Made by a program: the position numbers and the translations under genes | Notes under the pieces: model-generated | What the model was told of the DNA's origin: nothing | The model's database searches: none | The model's input: only the letters and a program-made list of their open reading frames with translations | Shown: positions 19,512 through 31,416 of the stretch, piece by piece | Layout of the letters: every line of letters begins with the position of its first letter | Position numbering within the stretch: the stretch's first letter is position 1 | Source: Ceratotherium simum simum | Lineage: Eukaryota > Chordata > Mammalia > Perissodactyla > Rhinocerotidae | NCBI RefSeq assembly: GCF_000283155.1 | Contig: NW_004454163.1 | Coordinates: 26,720,198 to 26,784,197, forward strand | DNA length: 64,000 bases | Direction of reading: 5' to 3'

Positions 19512-21015
19512 CTATCAGATACAGTTGGGGGTGTGAGAGAATGAAGTTCCCAACTTTCCTTTCATCTAACAACTGCTAGTGGCCGTGAAAGGAGCCCAGG
19601 AAAACCACAAAGATGTGCTGTCTCTGCTACAGATCCTGCCCCTGTGGAGACATCTCACCTGGTCTAAACCCTTGTTTTCTTGTCTAAATAAACTGGGATT
19701 TTGTAGCAAGTGTGCATGCATGTACGTTTGTGTGTGTGGCCTCTTTTCTCCACCTCCCACCCCAATCTATAATGTACCACCATGCTGGAGAGGTCAGCAT
19801 GGACGATCCCATTGCCTTTGCTCACCATCCCATTGTTCACCATTGCCTTTTACCCATTACGCACTCCCCACTTCCCTCTTCTGGCTTCCGTCCCCGGTCA
19901 GGGAAGTCGGACTAAGAGGGTTCTCACAGAGAGCTTCAGAAGCAGCATATAGAGAAGGAGCCCCAGGCGAGGAGCGAGCAAGTTCTGGTCTTCAGCTTCC
20001 TCAAGTGTGCAATAAGACATTTGGTCCAAATGCTCTCTAAGGAACCTTCCAGAGCTAAACTCCATGGGTCAGTGTTTTTGTTTGTTTATTTTAATGATAG
20101 TGTCTAGTAATATTGTGCAGCTATCCGAAACAAAACACTTGCATATTCTGCCACACCTTAGAAAAATACTTTCAAAAATATGTTAAATTTAAAATATCAC
20201 AAAATTGAGCATACACTAATGACAGATATGTAAATTATGTATTACCATTCAAGATTATAAAGGAACATGTTTGTGTTGGGCAATAAAAGTGTGGATGAAA
20301 TAATTTAAGTTGCTTAACTATTGTTCCAAAAGTCGTTTTAATAATAAATAAATATTTAAACAAATTAAAACGATAGTGGCTTAATGGACAACAATAAGCC
20401 CGGAGCCTTTGCCGGATATGCAGTGTACAAGGGGAGAGACCACGTAGTGTACATTTCTGTTACCCATTGACTATCACTGGAGCCCAGTATCATCAATGCC
20501 ATTTGAGAAAAAAGTTTTCCGAAATATAGGTATCTATTATAATTCCCTCTCTCATTTTAAAACTGAATTTTGCTTGTATTAAGGCCCCTTTTCCAAGATT
20601 TCTTTTTAGTATTCCTATTAATCTTCTTAAAAACCTGTCAAAGAAAATTCGCATTGATTGTAGAATAAAGATAGATGCTCTTAAAATGCAGAATTAAGAT
20701 TTTTATTATTAGAGAGTCAATGCTTTATCCAGGTGCATTTGTGAAGTGTTTGGATCCATTCCATTCTCCTCCATGCTTCCTAATTTTGAAAAACCTGGGA
20801 ATGTTTTGAAATGGGCTAGTGATCAAGCAGGAAGATATCTTGTCCATGAGACTACTTGATAGATTTTTATGTCCTCAGTATTAAGGAAAACAAATGTCTC
20901 CTTATGACTGCTGAATAAATGAATACATGGAATATGCCCATAAAGATGCATAAATGAATATATGGAAATCTATGGAAAGCTTCTATGGAAATGTACTTAT
21001 TCAGTGTCTAGCAGA
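19512..21015. other. Unassigned stretch
   Basis: About 1.5 kb without a recognised gene or repeat. It contains a 153-codon open frame at 19579-20040 whose product is Cys/Leu/Pro-rich with a run from TGTGTGTG, and no domain. A CTAAATAAACTGGG motif near 19685 looks like an LTR-type poly(A) signal, but no LTR could be outlined. Confidence 0.4.
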
Positions 21016-21019
21016 CCTT

Positions 21020-21175
21020 TATGAGCTTTGTGATCATTGGCATGATACTCGTTTTTTCCTGATGTCACATTTCACCTGTAAAATGCGGAAGATGGAACAT
21101 AACACAGAGTGTTATTATGCAGTTCAGATAAAAGGATGCAGTGCCTGGCACAGTTTTCAACACATGAGCTATGAC
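21020..21175 (+). repeat. MIR SINE
   Basis: TTTGTGATCATTGGCATGAT, CACCTGTAAAATGCGGAAGA, GTTATTATGCAGTTCAGATA and GATGCAGTGCCTGGCACAG follow MIR order. Confidence 0.75.
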
Positions 21176-22009
21176 TATGGAGCTAAAAAAGGAACTCCTT
21201 TTCCTTCCCATTCAAAATTTAAAACCATATATTTTTATAAGAGATGAGGATCTAACCTTCTATTTGTCCCTAACCAACACTGTCACATAAACTTCTACAG
21301 ACATTGGAATTGCTGACGTTTTAGTAGGAAGTCTTTTTAATTCTGTAATTACTGCAAATCTCACAGTAATGCAGAACTCTCTCTTTCTTATAAGCCTAAT
21401 GTATGCTAAAAACTTGATTATCTTGAATCATGGGAGAATGAATTGCTTCAGAATTTTGCCTAGCTTTCTGTATTGAATCAAATTTTGGGGGTCAGGAGAA
21501 GCTGTGTTTTTTCCAGCTCTCTGGGGGATTCAGAGGCATAGCTGGGTTTGGAAATTCCCTGTCCAGCTTTTCATTTCACAGGAAAGACTTGTCCACAGAT
21601 GGTCAAGGCTGAGAACAGTTTCTTGTTGACATTTGGTCTTCTACCAGACTCACTAGATCATTCATCTAACTTATCACTTGAGTGCAAATTTTAACCCTGT
21701 CTCTTGTACTTTCTTGTGATTTGGGTGCTGGGGCTTTGTGGAGTCTGTACCAAGAGGAGAGACAATCCTCCTAGCTGTGAGGGCCACCAGTGGCACTCGC
21801 AAGGAGTTGGTCTCTGGGCTATGCAAATTTGGCTGCTGGCTCCAGGCCAGTAGTTAAATTCTACGAAAACAAACAAACCCACATCTACACACTGGCAGAG
21901 GAGGTTGGGCAAGGCCCCTCCCCCTGCCCATTCAAACAGGTGACCTTGGAACTCCTGAGCCATAGATCAGCCACAAGGCATTCGGAGAGCTTCTAGAGAC
22001 ACTGAGGCA
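21176..22009. other. Unassigned stretch
   Basis: No gene or repeat family recognised. The open frames (for example 21691-21963 on the minus strand) have no visible domain. Confidence 0.4.
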
Positions 22010-22019
22010 GCCCAGGGTG

Positions 22020-22245
22020 GTGGCTGAAGAGCCTGGACTCTGGAGCCAGACCGCTGAGCCCAAGGTCCAGCTCCTACTACTCTCTGCGCCACCTCGGGCA
22101 AGTTTCCTCCTCTGTAAAATGGGGATGATAATATTACCCACCTCTTAGAGTTGTCATGAAGGTTAAATGGGCTAATATTCATAATAAGCCTAGAACACTG
22201 CCTGGCCTGTAGTAAGTACTAGGTAAATGCCAGCTAAGTGCTTTA
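22020..22245 (+). repeat. MIR SINE, near full length
   Basis: AGAGCCTGGACTCTGGAGCC, GGGCAAGTTTCCTCCTCTGT, AAAATGGGGATGATAATATT, AGTTGTCATGAAGGTTAAAT and GAACACTGCCTGGCCTGTAG give the complete MIR order. Confidence 0.92.
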
Positions 22246-22865
22246 CTAAATGATTTCAAAGCACTTCCCACCCATCTTGATAAGGGGTCCCTGGTGCCTC
22301 TTAGAGGACAGGGGATTAGACCCTGTCAAAACACATGCTACTTTGAAATGTGACTTTTTTTGGGGGTCCCCAGATGGTCTCTGCTCTTCCAACAACTGAC
22401 ACCCCCTGACCAAGGGACTAGTCTTCCTCTAGTGAGACAAGATGACACCCAGCTTTCTTTGAGGACCCCTAGGCTGTCATATTAGATCACACCCACACTC
22501 TTCTGCACTCAGCATGTACCAAACGCTGCCTTGACTCAAAGAAACTTGAACAGTTAATGCCCTCCTTTACCGAAGGACCCTCTGGATCCCAAGATGACAA
22601 GAGGAGGTGATGAAACTCATATATTCTGTGAGTCAGTGTCACTGAGTCAAGTCCACACATCCACGGAGAAAAGGATCTAATTCAGGCTCCACCTCTGGAG
22701 CTAGAAAATTAATGTCGAATCAGACCAATACATCATCGGTTATAATATCTGACCTTCGCTAAAGTGCCATAAAGCAATGAGGACACGTCATGGGGAAATA
22801 GGAATCCTAAATTGTACTGGCTTTTTACCAACTTATTACTTTAAAAAACAGTAACCGCTATTCTG
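22246..22865. other. Unassigned stretch
   Basis: No recognised feature. Balanced base composition and no long open frame. Confidence 0.4.
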
Positions 22866-22869
22866 AATT

Positions 22870-23270
22870 TCTGCTAATGATTGTCTTGCTTTTCATTATA
22901 GCTTTTTCATATATGATAGACCCTAAAATAGATTTTTTAGTTTTTTGCATGTTTTTGAACTTTCTATAAATGGAATCTACTGGACGTGCTCTGGCTTCTT
23001 TAACTTGACATGTGTCTTAGATTCATCAGTGTGGTTGAGTGTGGTAGCGTGTCATTGTTGTGTAGCATTCCATTGTGTTGCTACATCACTATTTATCTAC
23101 TCTGCTGTCGACAGAAATTTTGTTTCCATTCATTTTTTTTGTTTGCTTGCTTGCTATTACAAATCATGGTGCATTCCTACAGATTTTGCCAACTGCCTTT
23201 GTGTAAATGTAATAACTTTAATTTTTATGGAGACCACAGAGTCTATCAAATGACTTCACTTACATTTCTT
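22870..23270 (-). mobile_element. Old L1 3' region, antisense
   Basis: TTTCTATAAATGGAATCTAC, GTGCTCTGGCTTCTTTAACT, TAGATTCATCAGTGTGGTTG and GTAGCATTCCATTGTGTTGC mirror the L1M reversed series. The open frames at 22945-23297 are L1, not genes. Confidence 0.7.
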
Positions 23271-23989
23271 CATTTGAACCTCAAAATACCTGTGTGATGA
23301 GTCTTCTCCAACCAAGGACGTGGAAAGCTGGAAACAGCGTTGTCCCCACCCCATCACTAAGAGAAAGCTGGCTAGACCACAGCATCATAACTTTTCTTGA
23401 GCACCTCCCACAACAGATGTTACTGGGCAGTCTAGTGGCTAGAATTCCAAGGAGGGAAAGGCCTGTTTCACCTGTGGCAGAACACGGACAGGAGAGGCGT
23501 TGGCTGCCATACAGGCAGGTAAGAAGAAATCAGCTAAAATTTTAACAAATTGCTAAAGGCTGAGTATGGCCTAGCATGACAATATAGAACCCCTGAGAAA
23601 CCCAGACACAATGGAAGTTGGCACTTATTTACAGCTCTTTTCCATGGGCTTCCACTGGGTCTCACAAGAACATTGGGGACAGCATGGGGGACCAGAAAGA
23701 GGCACCCTCAGTGGGGTAGGCCTGTGGGAGCAGCTTGCCACTGCTGTCATATGGTATGAAACCCCACCTCCCTGCCTGCACTCTTCTTGCTTAGAGAGCA
23801 AAGTTCTAAGACGCTGGGGATGGGGCAACAAACCCTCACCTACCCGACCCAGAAGAAGACCTATTGTTTCTGGGGAAAGAATAGAAGAAAAAACATCCTA
23901 CCCCTGGGGGAGGAACAGGAAAGAGCCCTGGGTCCAGGATCCTGTACCAGCATCATTAGATGCCTCTCTCCCCTACTCCCTCACCTACC
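23271..23989. other. Unassigned stretch
   Basis: A 150-codon open frame (23611-24063) covers much of this but shows no domain, and its end runs into a MaLR LTR, so it is unlikely to be coding. Confidence 0.45.
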
Positions 23990-23994
23990 CCCTC

Positions 23995-24206
23995 CCCGCA
24001 CACACACAGAAAAGAGACCCTGTGATGGATGACACAGCAAGAAGGCAGTCATCCATAAGCTAGGAAAAGAGTTTTTATCAGAAACCGAACCTGCCAGACC
24101 TTGATCTAGGACTTCCAGCCTCCAGAGCTGTGAGAAAAATAAATTTCTGCTGTTTAAGCTGCCCAGTCTATGGTATTTTGTTATGGCAGCTTGAGCAGAC
24201 TAATAT
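23995..24206 (+). mobile_element. MaLR LTR, 3' part
   Basis: AGCAAGAAGGCAGTCATCCA, CTTCCAGCCTCCAGAGCTGT, GAGAAAAATAAATTTCTGCT, GTTTAAGCTGCCCAGTCTAT and GAGCAGACTAATATA match the MaLR 3' half. The 5' half is missing. Confidence 0.85.
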
Positions 24207-24292
24207 AAATGTGAATGTTCTTAATTCTACTGAAATGTACACTTAAAAATGGTTAAAATGGTAAATTTTATTATGTATATTTTATCAATATG
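24207..24292 (+). mobile_element. L1 3'-terminal scrap
   Basis: CTACTGAAATGTACACTTAA, AAATGGTTAAAATGGTAAAT and a TATTTTATCAATA end are the last bases of many L1M families. Confidence 0.65.
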
Positions 24293-24559
24293 GTAACAGC
24301 TGGACCATAGAGCTGAGCGGCACATTGAACGGTGTGAAAAGCAGGTACCCCCCGCTGTCTGTGAGAGGTGAGACACACAACATGCCACCAAACCAATGCC
24401 AAAGAGAGATTGTCTGCTTCCTGCAGCATAAAAGAATTGTACCTAATGGGAATATAAGAGAGTGCACTCAGGTAAGGAAACACAACCACTCAGTGTGTAG
24501 AGCTTGTCCCAGTAACTAGTGTGACAGCTATTTTTTATAGATAATGTAAGTCATTGTTA

Positions 24560-25640
24560 CATTATTTGTAATGATTGCTGGCTTGTTTAGTGTGGTTTGG
24601 GGTCTTTTAATTCCTTCCTGTAGGCCTCCAAGTTTGAGACGTCTGTTAGGCATCCAAGTGGTGATACCAGGTAGACCATTGGATGTGAGTCTGGTGCTTC
24701 TGGGAGAGGGGGCTATGAGTTGGATGACAATCAATTTAATTTATGTATTTATCTATATAAAGCCCTGGGACTAGAAGAGACCGTTTAGAGAGGGAGTATA
24801 GATATAAGGAAGGAGAGGGATGAAGACGGAAGTCCTTAATAAGGTCAACACTTAGAGGTTGGGGAGCTGAGGAGGAACCTGTAAAAGGAGGAGAGGCCAG
24901 TGCGGTGGGAGGAGACTCACAGAGCCTGGAAGTGTTTTGAGAATGAAGGAGAAGTCACCTGCTGCTGGAAGATCTAGTTAGGTGAAGATGGAGAACTGAC
25001 TATTTCCTTTGACATAGGTCACCGTGCATCATGATGACGACCTTGACAAGTGCCCTTTCACTAGAATGGCAGACATTGAGAAAGCCCAATTGGGGCAGGT
25101 TCAAGAGCTAATAGGAGGTGGGAAAGGGAGCAGACAGGAGAGGGAGTAGCTGGGGTGGGACTTGGAGTCAAGAGAGAACATTTTTTGAGAGACATATGTT
25201 ATTCCATCGTATTTATTTGCCAATGGGAATGATCTGGTTGAGGGGCAAATCAATATGGTATGAGGGAAGGTGTGAAGGTATGAAGAAGAGCAGAATCTTG
25301 GGAGCAGAGAGGTATTGAAATCTAAAGCACAAGTGGAGGGCTTGGCCTCAGGTAAGAGCAGGGACCCTTCTTCATCTCTAGGAGAGGAGGTGGAGTATGC
25401 AGTACAGACAAAGGTAAGGTGATAGACTTGGTGGTAGAAATGAAGCAATTCTTTTCTAACTGCCTCCACCTTTCTATGAAGTATTGGGCAATGCTGTGGA
25501 CTGAGGGGTTGGGGGAGTGAGGGTGATCTGAGGAGAGAGGAGAAAGTATGAAATAACCATCACAGAAAGTAAGGAAGGGAATGTTTTAGGGAACTGTAGG
25601 AGAATTGACAGGCATTCCCATGTGCCACATGAGAGCTGTG
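24560..25640 (-). mobile_element. L2 element, antisense, about 1 kb
   Basis: A long L2 read backwards: GTTAGGCATCCAAGTGGTGA, 'AACACTTAGAGGTTGGGGAG' with CTGAGGAGGAACC, GACCTTGACAAGTGCCCTTT, CAGGTTCAAGAGCTAATAGG, CCAATGGGAATGATCTGGTT and AAGCACAAGTGGAGGGCTTG occur in the exact reversed L2 order. It spans the region upstream of the reverse-transcriptase PQGS block. The minus-strand frame 25101-25469 is inside it and carries only L2 remnants. Confidence 0.88.
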
Positions 25641-25759
25641 GTCATAATTTTGACGTAAATCAAGTCAACTTGGTTTGTGCAATTTTTTTTAAAAAGTATT
25701 CAGCTGTTTAGTGTCGGTGCACGGTCAAGGAACAGTTGGGTTGGAGCAGGGTTTGGTTT

Positions 25760-26165
25760 TTCCTTGGTTTGTCATCTAGGATGTTTTTGATTGCAAGTAA
25801 CAGAAAACCTCTCTCAAACCAGCTTAAACAATACGAAAATGAATTATTTAACTTAAAGGGAAGTTCAGGAGTGGGTCAAGCACCAGGGTTGGCTGATGCC
25901 GTGTCTCAATGATTTCATTCAGGATCCAGGTTCTTTTTTCTCCACTCTGCTGTCCACATATCAGTTTCTTCTTATGGGTTGTGTCTTGCTTGTGACATGA
26001 CTGTTAGTGGCAATTACGTCTACTTGCTTCTTCATTCATGCAGAGCAAGAGAGAAAGAAAAGCTTTCACTAGCCAGGGGGTATGGGGCTTTTCCTTCAGA
26101 TCGCAACAACTACTGTGGGAATGCCATGGGTTGGCTGGCTTCCGTCAGGCCTCCTTCAGGGGGGC
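25760..26165. mobile_element. Ancient interspersed repeat, family uncertain
   Basis: GATTGCAAGTAACAGAAAAC, CCAGCTTAAACAATACGAAA, CTGCTGTCCACATATCAGTT and GAGAAAGAAAAGC resemble old mammalian repeats that start 'agtaacagaaacc ... gcttaaacaa'. I cannot name the family or fix the edges. Confidence 0.4.
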
Positions 26166-26192
26166 CATGGGATTACTAGGATGGATTTAGAC

Positions 26193-26388
26193 CGGTGGTT
26201 CTCAAAGTGGGATTTTTGGACCAGCAGCATTAGCATCTCCTGAGAACTTCTTTAAAAAGTAAATTCCTGGGCCTCCATCGAGATCTACTAAATCAGAAAT
26301 TCTGAGTGTGGGGCCCAGCAATCTGTGTTTTAACAAGCCCTTCAGGTGAATCTGATGCACAGAAACGTTTGAGAACCACTGGTTTAGG
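26193..26388. mobile_element. MER5A-type hAT-Charlie MITE
   Basis: GGTGGTTCTCAAAGTGGGAT at the left, GACCAGCAGCATTAGCATCT, TGGGGCCCAGCAATCTGTGT and GTTTGAGAACCACTGG at the right. The ends are inverted copies of each other (GGTTCTCAAA / TTTGAGAACC). About 190 bp, essentially complete. Confidence 0.95.
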
Positions 26389-27000
26389 ATAGTACAGTGA
26401 ACACTAAGCATGAAATGAAGGTTCTGTTAGGAAGGAGGATGTGGGGAATAGACATCTACTAGTGTCTACTAGACCAGATGAGCATCTCAGAGTGAGAGAG
26501 GGTCAGCAGAGTTAAGGGTGTTTGCAAGAGAGACATTCTAGGGATGGGCCCTGAGATCTAAATTGCGTGAGAAGGGAAATGAGGACACAAAGGAATGATG
26601 GATAGCAGAAAAGTGGGGTTAGCAGACTGAAGATCTCAAGGAGCCTGCAGAACGGAAATGACCTGGCAGGATGGAAGGTGTGATGGCCAAGAGAATGTAC
26701 TTTCAGACCCCCAACTATGGGGAGAGTAACTGGCCAAGGGCCCTGTGTTTGCATCAAGACCACACTTACCATGGGCTGCTCCCTGCTCACTAATGAGTGC
26801 GGCAAGGATTCTAAGGCTGGTCCACTCAGAGGCACACACTCCTTAGATGGCTGCCTTTCACTCAAGGACCCCCCACCATGGCTTTGATGAACCTTCCTTA
26901 GACTGCATGACAGTCTAAGAAACTTGCACCCAACCTGTTCTCCTTCATTTGTCATTAGACTTATATCAAGTCCAACAGCTCTCTCAGCTTTACCCAACTA
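26389..27000. other. Unassigned stretch
   Basis: A minus-strand open frame of 161 codons (26512-26997) lies here. It has no recognisable domain, signal peptide or transmembrane pattern beyond hydrophobic patches, and no neighbour to support it. Confidence 0.4.
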
Positions 27001-27017
27001 CCTCCTTATTTTTTCTT

Positions 27018-27020
27018 TTA

Positions 27021-27059
<39 letters not shown>

Positions 27060-27283
27060 AAGATTGGCCCTGAACTAACATCCGCTGCCAATCTTCCTCT
27101 TTTGCTGAGGATGATTAGCCCTGAGCTAACATCTGTGCCCATCTTCCTCCATTTTGTATATGGGACGCTGCCACAGCACAGCTTGATGAGCAGCGAGTAG
27201 GTCTGCACCCGGATCTGAACCGGTGAACCCCCAGACGCCAAAGCGGAGCATGCGAACTTAACCACTATGCCACTGGGCCGGCC
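27018..27283 (-). mobile_element. ERE SINE, long form, with (TG)n tail
   Basis: Reverse complement of a long ERE with both tail units (CTGAACTAACATCCGCTGCC and CCTGAGCTAACATCTGTGCC) and the head ending GGGCCGGCCC. A perfect 17-bp duplication, CCTCCTTATTTTTTCTT, lies at 27001-27017 and 27284-27300. The (TG)n tract at 27022-27058 is inside the insertion, at the position of the SINE's A-rich tail. Confidence 0.97.
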
Positions 27284-27399
27284 CCTCCTTATTTTTTCTT
27301 ACATGGGTACTTCCCCTGTTAAAAATCCTTGCACATTTAATCCCATCTTAGTATCTGCTTCTTGTAAGACCTAGACTAACACGGAATGTGATGGTACTC

Positions 27400-27620
27400 G
27401 AAACTGAGATTATGTGTCAGGCACTGTGCTCCGTGTGGCATCTAAGAAATAAATAACATGGTCCCTACCCTGCAGGAGAACCAGTGAGAGATAAAGATGC
27501 ATAACTGATCATTGCAGGACAGCAAGGGCTGTAATAGGGACTATGCTGGGAAGGTCCCAGATGCCCTGGAGTTGACTTGGGCAGCCTTGGAGGTGGTGGG
27601 GAAGATGATGTCACTTTTGG
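27400..27620 (-). mobile_element. L2-like remnant, antisense
   Basis: GTCAGGCACTGTGCTCCGTG, GGTCCCTACCCTGCAGGAGA and GACAGCAAGGGCTGTAATAG resemble reversed L2 3' sequence, strongly diverged. Confidence 0.45.
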
Positions 27621-27664
27621 TAGGGTGGATATCCCACCAGCTGAAAACATACCCATTAGTTTAG

Positions 27665-29444
27665 TGACAGGCCCGGTATTTAGTTGCTAGCCTCTTAGAC
27701 TTCCCCACAAACACCTGGGTAAGTACAGTTCAGCCACTCCGCTGAATGAGCACAGGCTCCATGGATGTCACCTCCCCAAGGCGTTACAAGACAGTTCTCA
27801 CCCTTGTTTCCCTTCCTTGTGGTCACCAGCAGGTGGCTTCATGGGTATGGAGAAGAGGGGCAAGTATTTTACAAAGATTTGGTTATGAGAATGACAAAGT
27901 CCCTGTTTTCTGTCTGCATTTCCCTTCGTGGCTGTCGCCCTGCATTGTGTGGTTCTGTCCCTACTGATCTCACCTGTGAGGGATCCTGAGATAACGCACG
28001 TGAGCCACTCTGAAAACAGTAAGCTGCTCTAACATGCAAGTACTTATTACAGCTCTACCTCACTTTGGCTACATACACCTAAGGAAAGGTGTGAGCTCCA
28101 TTCCTAACGGCCTCCACACTCACCCTGAAGGGAATACAGGCCCCTTTCAGATTCTTAGCCTGGAATCCAGAGTCCACGGACGGGATTTAGGGAGACTAAA
28201 TCTCCTGGAGTTATGTGTGCACTTTTGCTATGTGTATTTGTGTGTGTGCGTGCATTTGAGGGGCATAGAAGGGGGTTGGGTCCACAGCTTTCATTATTTC
28301 TCAAGAGTTTGTGACCTTAAAAATATTAAGAGTATGCCACTTCTTTTTAAGAGAAAAATATTCAAACCAAACCTTAGAGAGCAAGGTTCTGGGTTGGGAA
28401 AACTTGGTCTTGAAAGCAGACCTGTTGCTGTAGGTCTCCACGTTCCGATTGAAAGGAAGGCCCCTTAGCTTTGTGGTAGCATAAGAAATGTTACGGAACT
28501 CTGTGGGATAATACTCAAAGGGGGATGGTTTATGGAACAAATAAGAATTACTTTTTCTCCTTAACTATGCCTATGTCATAAGAGGATTTTTACCTCCATA
28601 GAACACTTTCTGGGGAAACTGAGAACTAAAAACGAAAAATCATCAATTTTTCTCTCCTTTCTTTTTTTGTAGACGGTTAATCTAAGTAGTCCTAGATGTT
28701 TTTATATTAACAAGTGAAAGTTTTCATCAGGCTGTTATAGGTACAAGGGATAGCTGTTGGAAATTGCATGACAAATTTGTGTGACAAAAATACCACACAC
28801 TATAGAAAGTTTACAAAAATCTGTTTTTCTGACCTGTTCCCTCGTCACACACCAGAGGGAGCTACACACCACAGAGACGGCTCCCTTCACTCTCCGAATC
28901 CACTACTGCAGTGGTCGGCTCTCAGGTGGATGTTTTGCATTACATGCACAGAGATAAGCAAAAACACAGAAGAGGCGTGCCTTATTCCGTTTGTGTACTT
29001 GTCATGAGGGGCCCGGCAGGCTCTTCCAGGGGTCTGTTCTGGTTGGGAGGCTGTCGCCAACCCCAGGGGGAGCTTCTCAGCGCCCCGCCGCCTGCAGGCT
29101 GCTCCCGAGCTGGTTCTGACCAACTCGGCTTTTTTAGAATGAAGGGCCAACCTCAATTCCTTCCTTAAGTAGCTAAACTGGTAGATTAATAGATGTAATA
29201 ATAGATTACTGAACACACTAAGGCATTTATGAGATCTATTATGATCTTGTCGATGAGAGGAAAATGACAACGTAGATGGGAGATTGACATCAGTTTCACT
29301 TATTTATTTTTATTCACAATTTTCTGTCACCTACATTACACTACAGACTGAATGGTTATGTTTGGAGCGTACTGACGCAGGCATTGATGATAGCTGGAGG
29401 GAGGCATTTAGAGGCTGGCCTTCAGGCTGTTGTGTCTGTGTGTT
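27665..29444. other. Unassigned stretch with a GC-rich patch
   Basis: About 1.8 kb with no recognised gene or repeat. A GC-rich patch with some CpG lies at about 28990-29130 and is far below CpG-island size. The frame at 28034-28468 (144 codons) has no domain. Confidence 0.4.
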
Positions 29445-30170
29445 TTTTAATTGTGTAAAATATAAATAACATAAAATTTACCATTTTAACCATTTTTAAG
29501 TTCACAGTTTAGTGCATTAAGTACTTTCACATTGTTGTGCAACCACCACCACCATCCATCTCCAGAACTTTTTCATCCTTCCAAACTGAAACTCGGTATC
29601 CACTAAATGACACCCCATGACCACCTCCCCCCAGGCCCTGGTAATCTCTATTCTACTTCCCATCTTTTGGAATGTGCCTACTCTAGGTACCCTATATAAA
29701 TGGAATCGAACAATAAATGTATCTGGTTTATTTCACTTAGCATAATGTCCTCAAAGTTCATCCACGTAGCATGTGTCAGAATTTCATTCCTTTTGAAGGC
29801 TGAATAATTTTCCATTGTAGGTATACATCACATTTTGTTTATCTGTTCATCCATTGGTGGATACTTGGGGTGTTTCCGTGTTTTAGCTATTGTGCATAAT
29901 GTCACTATGAACAGGAGTGCACAAGTATCTCAGTTCAGTTATTCAAATATCTCAGTTTCAGTTCCTTTGGGTGTATATCTAGGAGGGAAATTGCTGGATC
30001 ATACGATAATTCTATGTTTAACTTGTTGAGGAACTGCCATACTGTTTTCTGCAGCAGGTGCACCATTTCCCATTCCCACCAGCAGTGCACAAGGGTTCCA
30101 TTTCCTCCATATCCTCAACAATACTTGTTGTTTTCTGTTTTTTGATGATAGCCATCCTAACAGGTGTGAA
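29445..30170 (-). mobile_element. L1M 3' region, antisense
   Basis: AAAATTTACCATTTTAACCA, CACATTGTTGTGCAACCACC, TTTTCATCCTTCCAAACTGA, TAAATGGAATCGAACAATAA, TAATTTTCCATTGTAGGTAT, GGAAATTGCTGGATCATACG and GAGGAACTGCCATACTGTTT follow the reversed L1M order from the 3' UTR into ORF2. About 725 bp. Confidence 0.92.
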
Positions 30171-30324
30171 GTGTCTCTTGTTATGGTTTTGACAGGCTCT
30201 GATTTGGACTTAGATGGAAGCAAATTAAGGGTGTTTATCTGGCTTGTTAATCGAAGGAAGGTGGAGAGCATAGCTGATGTGCTACATGACATAGTTGGAA
30301 ACCAAAAAAAATTGATTACTTATA

Positions 30325-30510
30325 CCAAGGGTTGGCAAACTACAGCCCATGGACCAATCTGGCCTGCTGCCTATTTTTGTAAATACAGTTTTATTGGAAC
30401 ACAGCCACGTCAATTGCTTACATGTTATCTACGGTTGCTTTCAGGCTACAAAGGCAGAACTGATTAGTTGCGATAGAGACCGTAGGGACTGCAAAGCCTA
30501 GCAAAAAATC
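30325..30510. mobile_element. hAT-Charlie-type MITE
   Basis: AAGGGTTGGCAAACTACAGC, GTAAATACAGTTTTATTGGA, ACACAGCCACGTCAATTGCT and GATTAGTTGCGATAGAGACC. Same family as 3025-3118 and 38535-38757, here in the opposite reading direction. Confidence 0.9.
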
Positions 30511-30552
30511 GATTGTAATATTAGACCACGTTAACAGGAACAAGCATCTAGA

Positions 30553-30722
30553 ACAGTGCTTCTCAGTCTTGGCTGCACATTGGAATCACCTAAAAGCTTT
30601 AAACAACGTTGACGTCAAGTTCTCTGGGAAGCTGATACAAATGGTCTAGGGTGCAGCCTGGGCATCAGGATTTTTAAAAGCTTCCCATGTGATTCCAACG
30701 TGCAGCCCCGGTTGAGACTCTG
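30553..30722. mobile_element. MER5-related hAT MITE
   Basis: CAGTGCTTCTCAGTCTTGGC at one end and GTGCAGCCCCGGTTGAGACT at the other are inverted matches. GGAATCACCTAAAAGCTTTA and GGGCATCAGGATTTTTAAAA lie between. Confidence 0.88.
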
Positions 30723-31184
30723 AGACATTCTTATTCTGCTGGGCTCAGGCCCGTTCACACCTACGGTTTCATTTCATGTGCCTGGTTAAGGGAAATAAAG
30801 ACAAGCTAGCTCCTATTCAAGAAGGAGTCAGAACTGCGAAAGCACAAGAATTCATTTTTACAAGAGGAACAATTGAGAAAAGACAAACATGAAGTCTCTG
30901 GAGAGACAGCGGGGACACGTACCTGGCGTTCAGCATGTGAAGGCTATCTCATGGAAGCGGCTTCTTTTCATGGCAGGCCCTGAGGAGAGGCGCTGGGAAC
31001 AGGGACTAGAAGTTATTAGCTCTTATTATTACTTTTTATATAATAAATTTAAAGCAGCACTATCCAAAGAGGGAAGTGGTGAGTCCTCTTTCAAGGGACA
31101 GCCTGAGGGGTCCCATCCACCAGATCCCTGGCAGGGATGTTACAGAGCCGATCTGGGAGTGGAATGGGTGACAGTAGGAGTCAA
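30723..31184. other. Unassigned stretch
   Basis: No gene or repeat family recognised. Confidence 0.4.
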
Positions 31185-31197
31185 AATAACCCAGTCC

Positions 31198-31416
31198 TGG
31201 GCCGGCCCTGTGGCTTAGCGGTTAAGTGCGCGCGCTCCGCTGCTGGCGGCCCGGGGTTCGGATCCTGGGCGCGCACCGATGCACTGCTTCTCCGGCCACG
31301 CTGAGGCTGCGTCCCACATACAGCAACTAGAAGGATGTGCAACTATGACATACAACTATCTACTGGGGCTTTGGGGGAAAAAAAATAAATAAATAAAATT
31401 ATAAAAAAATAATAAT
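31198..31416 (+). mobile_element. ERE SINE, short form, with target-site duplication
   Basis: TGGGCCGGCCCTGTGGCTTA head, GCGCGCGCTCCGCTGCTGGC, GGGCGCGCACCGATGCACTG, CATACAGCAACTAGAAGGAT and CTACTGGGGCTTTGGGGG with an A-rich tail. AATAACCCAGTCC is repeated at 31185-31197 and 31417-31429. Closest of all copies here to what I recall as the family consensus, hence probably young. Confidence 0.97.

Noticed and set aside
19579..20040. 153-codon open frame
   Set aside because: No domain, starts beside a tandem duplication, codes a run from TGTGTG. Nothing supports it as a gene.
23611..24063. 150-codon open frame
   Set aside because: The end lies in a MaLR LTR and the rest has no recognisable domain.
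25101..25469. 122-codon minus-strand open frame with LINE-like residues
   Set aside because: A fragment of L2 ORF in a dead element.
26512..26997. 161-codon minus-strand open frame
   Set aside because: No domain or homology that I recognise. One frame of this size is not surprising in 64 kb.
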